A stretch of 64,000 nt of DNA from Acidobacteriota bacterium (GTDB taxonomy: Bacteria; Acidobacteriota; Terriglobia; Terriglobales; SCQP01): the NCBI GenBank assembly GCA_027459505.1, contig DAIDIE010000035.1, positions 1 through 64,000 on the forward strand. Reading direction: 5' to 3'. Below, one piece after another: positions 8,768-16,459 of the stretch (position 1 is the first letter of the stretch; each line of letters opens with the position of its first letter). Under the pieces are notes generated by a model. That model was not told the origin of the DNA and did not search any database. It was given only the letters and a program-made list of their open reading frames with translations. A program made the position numbers and the translations under genes.

Positions 8768-10528
8768 ATGCCGACATTTCCTGTTCTTCGCCGTTTTTTC
8801 TGCTTTGCACTTCTGCTTCCGCTACTGGCGACGTGGCCGGCGCAACTGTTGGCGCAGAACAACGCGCCCAGCTTAAGCGTTGGGATCCTGCCCTTTCAGG
8901 ACGTCAGCGGCAACAGCGACCTGGGGCAGCTCTACACCGTGCTGCCCAATATGCTGCAAAGCGTGTTGTTGGACAAGACGCAACTGGTGCCGCGTCAGGT
9001 GCAGGGGACGACGCCGGGACAGGCGCCAGATGTGGCCACTGCCGCTGGTCTAGGCCAACAGACCGGCGCCGACGTAGTAGTGATCGGGACATTGTTATCG
9101 GGATCCGTAAAGACGTCGCAGAGCAGCTTCAGCGGCTTCGGTTTTCACGGGGTTCAAGTGGGGGGTAACGGCAGCAAGATAACAGTCACTGTCCTGCTCC
9201 AGGTGGATCTGGTGGACGTGAACCGCGGGGTCAAAATCGCGACCTTACGCGCGAAAGGGCAAAAGAGCAAAACGCACTTCGATCCTTCCATGGACAGTGC
9301 GAGTTACGGCAACATCAACATGCAAAGTGCCGGTTTTCAGAACTCCGCGCTGGCGCAAGCCACGAATGAGGCGTTAAGCCGTCTGGCGCTAGAGATGGTG
9401 AGCGCGCTGAAGAACTTCACTCCGGCGGCGCCTGGGGGGCAACCGGCGGCGGCCGCCGCCGCGTCCGCGCCGGCGAACGGTGGCCACACGGCCACGCCCG
9501 CCGCGAGCGGCAACGGCGCAGCGCCCACGTCCAGCGCCGCCGGGGCACAGCCGAATTTCACGGCCGTCAAGATTGACTTCGTACCCGGTGAGAAGACGAT
9601 ATTTTTCGACGACCTGAGCGATATGGCGCCCGACGAGCCGCCGCCGCATTGGAAGGTGCGGGGCTCTTCAGTGGCGTTGCTGATCGCCGGCGCCAAGCGC
9701 GAACTTCAAGTCCACGTGTCTCACCTGACGTCGCCAGCGCTGAACTTGCCAGCCAATTTCACCTTTGAGTCGACAGCCACCTACCACATCGGAGGCGACC
9801 AAGGAACGACACCGACAGCGAACTGGCATTTCCAGACGAGCAACGGCAACGACGGGCTGTTTGCGCGAACGACCGCGGACGTGCAAGACAAAACCCTTAC
9901 CACGCAATTGTTCTCGAGCGGGAACGACGCACTTGGGGGACCCAACACAGTTAACAATGTGGACTTCACGAAGCCCGTGCAGGTGGACCTTTGGGTGCAG
10001 AACGGGCGGGTGCGGGAATACGTGAATGGCGCGCGGATACTGGACGTAAACCAGGTCAAGATTCCGCCGGTGGTCCATGTGGCCCTGCACTGTAACGCTG
10101 GGGAAGGGAATCGCGCCTGGATTGGATTGCAGCGGGTACGCCTGGCGGAATCGGCGCCGGACTTTGCGGCCACGATGCGGGCGACGGGCAAGTATGTAAC
10201 GCACGGCATTCACTTCGACACAGGGAGCGCGACCTTGAAGGCGAGTTCAGCCCCAATTCTGCGGCAAGTCGCCGATGGGCTGATCGGCGATCCGGCGCTC
10301 AATCTGGAAATCGACGGATACACCGATTCCGTGGGCGGGAAAGACGCGAACCTGAAGCTATCGCAGGCGCGCGCCGACGCGGTCCGCGCGGTGCTGATTT
10401 CGCAGTTCGGCATCGATGGCGGGCGCTTGACCGCCAAGGGCTTTGGTCCGGCCAAGCCCATTGGCTCCAACGATACGGCCGAGGGGCGGGCGGAGAATCG
10501 CCGGGTAGAGTTCCTTAAAACATCTTAG
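8768..10528 (+). CDS. CsgG-like / OmpA-like fusion, exported
   Basis: A 586-aa envelope protein. After a signal peptide (cleavage near LLAQ), residues about 35-215 resemble the CsgG/FlgO-type domain: VGILPFQDVSG, TGADVVVIGTLL, and a long stretch of strands. An Ala/Pro/Gly linker covers about 218-262, and a strand-rich module that could be a LamG/concanavalin-like sandwich covers about 265-475. The C-terminus (about 479-586) is an OmpA peptidoglycan-binding domain: IHFDTGSATL, IDGYTDSVGG, LSQARADAVR, GFGPAKPIGSNDTAEGRAENRRVE. It would anchor to the cell wall from the periplasm. Such a three-part order is unusual; the OmpA and CsgG-like parts are well supported, the middle module is tentative. 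Confidence 0.85.
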   Translation: MPTFPVLRRFFCFALLLPLLATWPAQLLAQNNAPSLSVGILPFQDVSGNSDLGQLYTVLPNMLQSVLLDKTQLVPRQVQGTTPGQAPDVATAAGLGQQTGADVVVIGTLLSGSVKTSQSSFSGFGFHGVQVGGNGSKITVTVLLQVDLVDVNRGVKIATLRAKGQKSKTHFDPSMDSASYGNINMQSAGFQNSALAQATNEALSRLALEMVSALKNFTPAAPGGQPAAAAAASAPANGGHTATPAASGNGAAPTSSAAGAQPNFTAVKIDFVPGEKTIFFDDLSDMAPDEPPPHWKVRGSSVALLIAGAKRELQVHVSHLTSPALNLPANFTFESTATYHIGGDQGTTPTANWHFQTSNGNDGLFARTTADVQDKTLTTQLFSSGNDALGGPNTVNNVDFTKPVQVDLWVQNGRVREYVNGARILDVNQVKIPPVVHVALHCNAGEGNRAWIGLQRVRLAESAPDFAATMRATGKYVTHGIHFDTGSATLKASSAPILRQVADGLIGDPALNLEIDGYTDSVGGKDANLKLSQARADAVRAVLISQFGIDGGRLTAKGFGPAKPIGSNDTAEGRAENRRVEFLKTS

Positions 10529-10563
10529 GGCGAGGCGGTGCGGTAGCTGAAAGCGAGGTTGTC

Positions 10564-11247
10564 ATGAAACTCCATTGCAGCAACACGAAGTGGCGTGCCG
10601 CGAGCGCGCTCTGGGTAACGATCGTGGTTTGCACGGCTGCGCTGGGCGTGGCGGCCCAGGCGAAGCAAGTTCTGACGGGGAGCATAGGGGGACTACGCCC
10701 CGGGTACTTGCAGCTTGAGCTATCCAGCAGTCCCGCGCTCTGGGTGCGGACGCAGAGCGCGGCGGTGGTAGTCGCCGGAAAGTTCTCCAACGCAGCAGCT
10801 TTGCGGGTGGGGGACCGGATTCAGGTGACCGGCACAGCGCTGGCGGGCACGTTCCAGGCCAGCCGCATTACGGTTTTAAACGGCGGGCAAACCACTCCGA
10901 GGGCCTTTGCCGGCGCCAGCCCTCCCATAGTACTTCGGCGGCAAGCCAACCATGCCGCCGCGGGCGGGACCGCGAACGACTTGGACTGCGATGCCGCCGG
11001 ATACGACAGCCCCGGAACGGCTTCCTGTTCGACAGTGCTGGACTTTGCAACAGAAAAGTATATCGATGCGGCATTCCGGGGCACGAGCTTCAGCAAAGTG
11101 CAACTTGATTGTGGATCAAGCGCTTGCAAGCTCACGTTGCGCGACGCGCAAGTTACGGGGTGGACGATATCCGGGAATGGACGCAATATCGAACTTCGGT
11201 TCAAGTGCAAATACGTTATGTTCGGTCGGAGCAGCGGGACGACATAA
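10564..11247 (+). CDS. Exported protein with DUF5666-like and possible Hcp-like parts
   Basis: A 227-aa product with a signal peptide (cleavage near VAAQA). The first mature section (LRVGDRIQVTGT, FQASRITVL) looks like a DUF5666/OB-type beta fold. After a loop with several Cys (DLDCDAAG, TASCSTV), the C-terminal section IDAAFRGTSFSKVQLDC, KLTLRDAQVTGW and NIELRFKCKYV has the rhythm of the T6SS tube protein Hcp, but with Cys pairs and a signal peptide that true Hcp lacks. The Hcp resemblance is a weak inference; no other T6SS gene is in the window. It is followed closely by a frameshifted gene, so the C-terminus may also have been altered. Confidence 0.6.
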   Translation: MKLHCSNTKWRAASALWVTIVVCTAALGVAAQAKQVLTGSIGGLRPGYLQLELSSSPALWVRTQSAAVVVAGKFSNAAALRVGDRIQVTGTALAGTFQASRITVLNGGQTTPRAFAGASPPIVLRRQANHAAAGGTANDLDCDAAGYDSPGTASCSTVLDFATEKYIDAAFRGTSFSKVQLDCGSSACKLTLRDAQVTGWTISGNGRNIELRFKCKYVMFGRSSGTT

Positions 11248-11258
11248 ACGGAGCAGTG

Positions 11259-11640
11259 GTGAACAGCTGCAGGTTTGCCAAACGCGTGTGTTTTTCGATG
11301 CTTATTCCATGGCTGGCGCCGCCGCTGTTGGTGGCGCAATAGCACTTGGGTGGCATGGGGGCAATCAGCCGCAAGGGCAGGATGGCGGCGGCGCGACGCT
11401 GACGGTTACACCGGTCAACTATAACGGACCGTATCCGGTGAACATTCATTTTCAGGGCACGGTAGATTAGTCAAGACATGCGGAACCAGCAACAGGGTTG
11501 CGTATAGCTATCAGGCAATCCAGGCCGGTCAGCCCAACAGGAACGGCGCGGCACAGGCCCAATCTGAACTCGCGCAAGCCGGGGGCACCACCGCCCGCGT
11601 AAAACTGATTCGGGCGTGGCCAAGCAGAACAACGGACCAG
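11259..11640 (+). pseudogene. Frameshifted exported protein related to the 7123 and 11666 genes
   Basis: GTG 11259 follows GGAG (11250-11253) and starts a convincing signal peptide (NSCRFAKRVCFSMLIPWLAPP, shortened here, ending LLVAQ) that hits TAG at 11340. The mature sequence continues in a second frame (TLTVTPVNYNGPYPVNIHFQ, to TAG 11468-11470) and then in a third (TCGTSNRVAYSYQAIQAG, onward to about 11640). The second piece parallels the strand HYPVVVNFEG of the 7123 protein, and CGTSNRVA recurs in the 11666 protein with different codons. So at least two frame changes appear to have broken one gene. The right-hand limit is uncertain. Sequencing error remains possible. Confidence 0.6.
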
Positions 11641-11665
11641 GACGGGCAAAGGAGGGGAGGAAATC

Positions 11666-14600
11666 ATGTCTGCAGCGGAGATGAATCGCAAGAGTAGATG
11701 GGGCGGGTGGACAGCAGTCGTCCTGGCAGTCTGCGTGACCGGACTATGGGGACAGAAGCCGAAACCCGCGGGCCCAGCCCGATTTGGCGTCTATACTCCC
11801 TTCCGGTCGAGTTGTCCGCGGCCGGTTCTGGAGAAGGCCGACGACCGGAGTGTTCTGGTAGCAGGTCATCTCGCAGTGCTCGCTAAGCCCGGCGACAACA
11901 TGGAATTGACGGCCAACACCAGCCTGCCGGCGCAAGTGACGTTTTTTGCCGGACAGCAACAAGCGCAAGCCGTTTCCTCATCTCTGAATCCCAACAAGTT
12001 GAACCAGACGCAGGGGTACATGGCGACGCTGCTGATTGTCACCGTGCCATCAATGGCGACGGGGAGCACGCAGCCGGTAGCAGGATGGGTGGAGGTCAGT
12101 AATCGATGTGGGACGAGCAACCGTGTTGCCATCGAGATACAGGGGGCGCCCGCAGGTACTTATCGCGCTGGATCCAAGGCGGGCAAGCTAAGTCCGGGGC
12201 CCTTGACGCCGCCGCGCTTTCGGGCATACCGGGGACCGCAAGCGGCCAACCGGGGGGTGGCGCCGAGTTGGACGGGGGTGATTGCAGGGGCGCCCGCTTA
12301 CGCCTCGTTCTGGTTGAACACCGGCAGGGGGCCTGCGCTCCGCGTGCTGGCCGCTAGAGCGCGTTACGGCGGCAGCGGTGGATCCGCCAGTTTCGCGACC
12401 CTCAAGGCGGGCATGCGCGTGAAGGTCAGTGGCATTCTTTCTTATGGCAAGATCATGGCCACCGAGGTGGACGTTGTTGCCGGCCATAACGTCTTTCCGT
12501 CTTCCGTGAGGCAGGCGGCGGCCTATTCCCCGATCTCCGCTACCCCAACGGCGAAGCGCATAAGGGTGGCGCGGAGCGGGGTCCATCCCATTCTGAAACC
12601 GTTGCGCTTAGCGGCGCTGCACTTGACGCCAGCACACGACCTCCGCGCGATAACCGCCAGCCAAACGCTGATACGGGCTCGCGTCGGAGGCATTCAACAC
12701 TACTTTCCAAACGTAACTATCCGCAAGGGCGCCGATTACTCCCCCCAACCCTACAATCCCAATCAACACTTCGGCGGCTATCAAGTCCAGGGCAACAACT
12801 CACCGGCCACCTATGATCTGGCGCCGGTGGCATCGATGTTCATTAGTGGGGATCGCTATGGAGATATGGCGGGAGGCAATACCAGCATTCAGCCGCTGCA
12901 GGTGGCGAGCGCCACGTTTTTCAGCGATCCGGACCCCAACTGGGCGACTTCATCGACGGTGCCAGGATTATTCGGCTCGTCGATGCCGCTGAGCACAGGC
13001 ACGGTGGCCACTACGCTGGCGACCGGCAATGCCTCGCAGCCCAACCCGATCACGCCCATTGGCTTTGTTCCGGTGACCAGCCCCGGCGTCAACCTGGTGA
13101 TTCCTTGTTATTACCTGGAGGGTTATGGCGCGGACATCTACGATCACGCGCACTTTGAAGTCAAGGTTGAATACCAAGGCGCCACCCCCGGCAGCTGGCA
13201 GACGCTCACCGAGGCCGCGCTCGATTGGGGGGATACCAACGGTTATAACGCTTCCAGCGGGACCCCCGCCGCGACGAATCTGGGCGCCGTCAATATGGAG
13301 AACGGCAAGGGTTATGCCTGGACGATCCCAATCGTTGTTCCCAGCGTTGCCACCACGCTGCGCGTCGATGTCTACTCGGCGCTGTACCAGAGCCTGGACC
13401 AACAAATTGGAAATTACCGGGTCAACCCCAATCAGCCAGACTGGAGTTTTCCGGGATCGGCAGGCATCACGGGTAACGCAGGCGTGGCCGCAAACCAACA
13501 AGCCAACTTTCCCCTCAGCAATGGAACCATCATCAATGGGTCCAGACATCTTTGGCTGGCCTCTTCGCCGTTTCAGATTGTTTTGTTGCCAACGCAATTG
13601 CTCACCGCCGACGACATGCCCTATGGCATTATTTACGCACCGCCGGGCAATGAGAGCAACGAACAGTTCGAGAGTTTCCAGAGTTATGGAATCAGCACCG
13701 GGTTTTCGGTGGCCACGCAAAACAGCACGCAAATCGCGAATGTACAGGGCACCAACTTCACGCTAGGCGCCAAAGTTTCGGTTTACGGCGTTTCGGTGGG
13801 AGGTGGCGTAACGCTCTCGTCGACTTCGACGCAGACCAGCGGAATGACCAGTACGGACAACCAGACGGAATCTCTATCGCTGACCACAACCTGGGGAAGC
13901 GGCTGGGAAATCGACGCACCCTCGAACCCGAAGTTACCCGCGAGCGACGCGCTGCAAACTTCGGAAGAGCCGTTTTGGAGCGATCACATCATCGTGGTTC
14001 CGCATCCCATTTACTCGATCTGGAACTATCCGTCCGGGCAAGGGGGGTTCACAGCCGCACAACTGGTCGCCTACGACCAGAATGCCGAGCCCGTGTCGAT
14101 TCGGCATTTGGCCGAGGGCGCGTCGGGAAGCGGTTATTCCGACGGCAACTTGCAGCTGAGCGCCGCCGACTGCGCGGCGCTGCTGGCGCTGGACCCATTT
14201 TATTCCGGGGGCTGGCAGGGCGCGACTCCGCCCGCCGGCCGCGCCGTGCCGGCCGGATCGAACCCGTCCGACGTCAACGGGGCGGACAACATGTCCTGGT
14301 TGTTTGAAAGCAAGACTCTTGCCCAGTCCACGCAAGGCACCAGCCAATCCCAAGGGGTTTCCCAAGGTCAGGGCAGCGGCAGCGGGACCAGCGTCAGCTT
14401 CAATATCGGGGGAAGCGGCGCGGCATTCCAGAACAGCCAGACTACTCTCAACACAATCACTACCACCTACACCGCGACCCAGTCATCTTCGACCGGTAAC
14501 GGGATCCAAGTCAAAGGCAAGGTGGCTGATTCCGGCGTGCTTCCCGCCAACATTCAAGTGTGGCTGGACACGGTCTTCGGGGGTGTGATGTTTCAAGACC

Positions 14601-14710
14601 CCAACGAACCCCGGTTCACAATCACCGGACAGGGAATGGGGAGGCAGCCTAACGCCAGCGAAGTGGTGAAGATCCGCCACGCGCCGCATTGGGTTATCGT
14701 GCGGCACTAG
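11666..14710 (+). CDS. Large exported protein of unknown function (1014 aa)
   Basis: A signal peptide (WTAVVLAVCVTGLWG) follows a short charged start; AGGAGGGGAGG lies directly upstream of ATG 11666. The mature protein is poor in charge and rich in Ser, Thr, Gly and Asn. An N-terminal domain contains SNRCGTSNRVAIEIQG, shared with the neighbouring broken gene. Residues about 235-275 (LKAGMRVKVSGIL, MATEVDVV) resemble a DUF5666 fold. About residues 672-752 form long alternating Ser/Thr and aliphatic strands (VSVYGVSVGGGVTLSSTSTQ), the pattern of amphipathic beta-hairpins. A second Ser/Gln/Gly-rich stretch lies near 890-950. There is no OM barrel C-terminal signature. I do not recognise the family; a pore-forming or adhesive role is speculation. 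Confidence 0.75.
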   Translation: MSAAEMNRKSRWGGWTAVVLAVCVTGLWGQKPKPAGPARFGVYTPFRSSCPRPVLEKADDRSVLVAGHLAVLAKPGDNMELTANTSLPAQVTFFAGQQQAQAVSSSLNPNKLNQTQGYMATLLIVTVPSMATGSTQPVAGWVEVSNRCGTSNRVAIEIQGAPAGTYRAGSKAGKLSPGPLTPPRFRAYRGPQAANRGVAPSWTGVIAGAPAYASFWLNTGRGPALRVLAARARYGGSGGSASFATLKAGMRVKVSGILSYGKIMATEVDVVAGHNVFPSSVRQAAAYSPISATPTAKRIRVARSGVHPILKPLRLAALHLTPAHDLRAITASQTLIRARVGGIQHYFPNVTIRKGADYSPQPYNPNQHFGGYQVQGNNSPATYDLAPVASMFISGDRYGDMAGGNTSIQPLQVASATFFSDPDPNWATSSTVPGLFGSSMPLSTGTVATTLATGNASQPNPITPIGFVPVTSPGVNLVIPCYYLEGYGADIYDHAHFEVKVEYQGATPGSWQTLTEAALDWGDTNGYNASSGTPAATNLGAVNMENGKGYAWTIPIVVPSVATTLRVDVYSALYQSLDQQIGNYRVNPNQPDWSFPGSAGITGNAGVAANQQANFPLSNGTIINGSRHLWLASSPFQIVLLPTQLLTADDMPYGIIYAPPGNESNEQFESFQSYGISTGFSVATQNSTQIANVQGTNFTLGAKVSVYGVSVGGGVTLSSTSTQTSGMTSTDNQTESLSLTTTWGSGWEIDAPSNPKLPASDALQTSEEPFWSDHIIVVPHPIYSIWNYPSGQGGFTAAQLVAYDQNAEPVSIRHLAEGASGSGYSDGNLQLSAADCAALLALDPFYSGGWQGATPPAGRAVPAGSNPSDVNGADNMSWLFESKTLAQSTQGTSQSQGVSQGQGSGSGTSVSFNIGGSGAAFQNSQTTLNTITTTYTATQSSSTGNGIQVKGKVADSGVLPANIQVWLDTVFGGVMFQDPNEPRFTITGQGMGRQPNASEVVKIRHAPHWVIVRH

Positions 14711-14726
14711 GCGTGCGCCTGCGTGA

Positions 14727-14968
14727 GGAGCGAGCCTCCGAGTTCTCCTGTGGAAGGAACGCCGGAGGAGATTGCCGGTGGAGGGCCGCGAAATTCTGAA
14801 GGGCGGCTTCTGCCCCGGATCCCCGCGAAGCCGCAGTTTGGCTTCGCGGCGTGGCTCGCGCGGAGAGAAACTCGGCATGGGCGGCTTCGCGGTCTCACTG
14901 GAGAACGTGCCAGCGACCCGCCAAGGAGCAATGCCGGCGGACGGCTCAGGAGACGAGGCCGTGCCTCG
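14727..14968. repeat. Dispersed intergenic repeat R2, copy 1
   Basis: Shares several blocks with the copies at 42904-42982 and 54359-54546: GGAGCGAGCC, a block GTGGAGGGCCGCGAAATTC, the core CTCACTGGAGAACGTGCCAG (from 14895) and GACGAGGCCGTGCCTC near the end. This copy has an extra perfect hairpin, CCGCGAAGCC (14823-14832) and GGCTTCGCGG (14840-14849), not present in copy 3. The whole 14711-15111 gap is otherwise without a supported gene. Open frames running through it are a by-product of the repeat. Confidence 0.8.
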
Positions 14969-15111
14969 TTCGCGGGAAGAGCCGCGGGGTACTTTTACTG
15001 AAGCCGCAACGCGCATTTATGAACCCGCATCGTGGAACAGAGGCTGTATGCGGAAGGCAGAGATTCATGATCAAGCATTCGCGCCGGCCCTCTGAAGGAA
15101 AGGAAGAGGTC

Positions 15112-15936
15112 ATGCGACGCCTTCTCATCGTATGTCTGAACTGCGCAATTGTGGGTCTTGGGGCATGTGGTCCAGCGAGGACCGTCACTGGCCGGATTGA
15201 AACGTCCACAAGCGGGCAAGTACATTCCGCTCCCACCCCCATGCCGGACCTGTCCGGCTACACCACTTCACAAGAGTTCGATCGGCATGCCGCGGCGAGC
15301 GCCGCCGACGTCGAGTTCTATTTGGCGGTAATGCAAGCGGCGACGGCGCGAATGCAGGCGCCGCCGCCCAGCGATAAGGCGGCGATGGCTTACTTCCAGG
15401 AATGGATGGCTTCCGGGACGAGGGCAGCGCAGCAAAGCGTGGCCCTGGCACGAGCCGGCAATTATGTGGGGGCGGCGCAGGCCAGCAAGAATGCCTTGCC
15501 GCGCACCGCGCAGGTGGATCTGGCGCAGTCGCTGTTGGCGGGCGAAGCCGCCAACATGGAGGCGAAGCAACGGGGAATGCCGGAGGCGCAATGGTCCGCT
15601 CTGGCCAACACGGTCGAGGATGGAGCGCATCCCTGCCGCACTCCGCTTCCGGCCCTGAACAGCGCGAGACTCGCGGAGGCGTTCGATCAGTGGACCATGG
15701 GGTGCTATGGCGGCGACACCACTGACGCGGGACTAAGGGGCATGAGTCCGGCGCAGCTGCAATCGGCTAATGCGCGGGCGGCTGCCGATATTCGTGCAAT
15801 TCTCACCAACCGGCAGGCGGTCGCGCCTTATGCCGCCCGCGTTCGACAAGCCCAGGTCGACTATGCGTGCGCGATCCCCGGGGGTGCGGCTCGATGCAAA
15901 CTGGCGCGGCTGATGCAAAAGCTCGGCAATCAATAG
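15112..15936 (+). CDS. Lipoprotein of unknown function
   Basis: A 274-aa product with a lipoprotein signal: MRRLL, a hydrophobic stretch and the lipobox LGAC with Cys19. The mature part is Ala-rich and helical, with repeated stretches such as AAAGA/AARA and QQSVALARAGNY that suggest helical bundles or degenerate TPR-like hairpins. Four Cys are spread through the C-terminal half (HPCRTP, MGCYGG, YACAIPG, ARCKLA), which may form disulfides. ATG 15112 has GGAAGAGG just upstream; a longer in-frame start at 14851 would run through repeat R2 and is rejected. No family recognised. Confidence 0.75.
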   Translation: MRRLLIVCLNCAIVGLGACGPARTVTGRIETSTSGQVHSAPTPMPDLSGYTTSQEFDRHAAASAADVEFYLAVMQAATARMQAPPPSDKAAMAYFQEWMASGTRAAQQSVALARAGNYVGAAQASKNALPRTAQVDLAQSLLAGEAANMEAKQRGMPEAQWSALANTVEDGAHPCRTPLPALNSARLAEAFDQWTMGCYGGDTTDAGLRGMSPAQLQSANARAAADIRAILTNRQAVAPYAARVRQAQVDYACAIPGGAARCKLARLMQKLGNQ

Positions 15937-16459
15937 AAATAACGCCGGAGCAGCGTGAGGAGCCCTCGAGCATCGCGGCGGTGAGGCACATAAAACAAGC
16001 GCCACGAGCGATCTCAAATGAGTTTGCCCGCGAAGGAAGAACAGGTGAGCTCGCGGAGTTGGCTATGGCCGCGCCGCTGCAGGCCAGGCATGCTCCCCTG
16101 CAGGGCATCTCAGTAAGAGAGCAATCAGAACAGGGATTACGACAAGTGCGCAGGCCGCCTGCATTCACGCGGTGTCTGCGTGGCTGGTTGTTGTGTGGGG
16201 ATCAGCAATATTGTTACAGGTTGTGCGCGGAGAGTGATCACTCAGTTCTCAGTGACCCGGCATGAGTTGTTCGTAGGGAGGGGCGGCCTTTTAGGGCCGT
16301 GCGCGAACTTGGGCTGAAGAGTTGAAGGCGTCTTGCGTCTGATTCGCCAGCGCTCAGCCCAACCAGGCGTTACCACAACCTCCTTTGCCCATTCTGTGAT
16401 ACAAACTGAGCCAGCAACGCGCGCTTGAGCCCTTGGGATCGCCAGAAAAGTGGGCGGAA
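15937..16459. other. Gene-free stretch before the large TPR gene
   Basis: About 520 bases with no supported gene. The only structure I note is a perfect 12-base palindrome GAGTGATCACTC at 16232-16243, about 220 bases upstream of the TPR gene, which could be an operator half-site pair or chance. A 132-codon frame crossing from the lipoprotein gene (15867-16265) has no ribosome site and no recognisable motif. Confidence 0.4.

Noticed and set aside
10564-11247. A type VI secretion locus
   Set aside because: Only a weak tube-like pattern in one exported protein; no sheath, ATPase, VgrG or baseplate gene is in the window.
14727-14968. R2 as a coding exon or gene
   Set aside because: The copies differ by hairpin inserts that break any shared frame; the left half is missing in copy 2.
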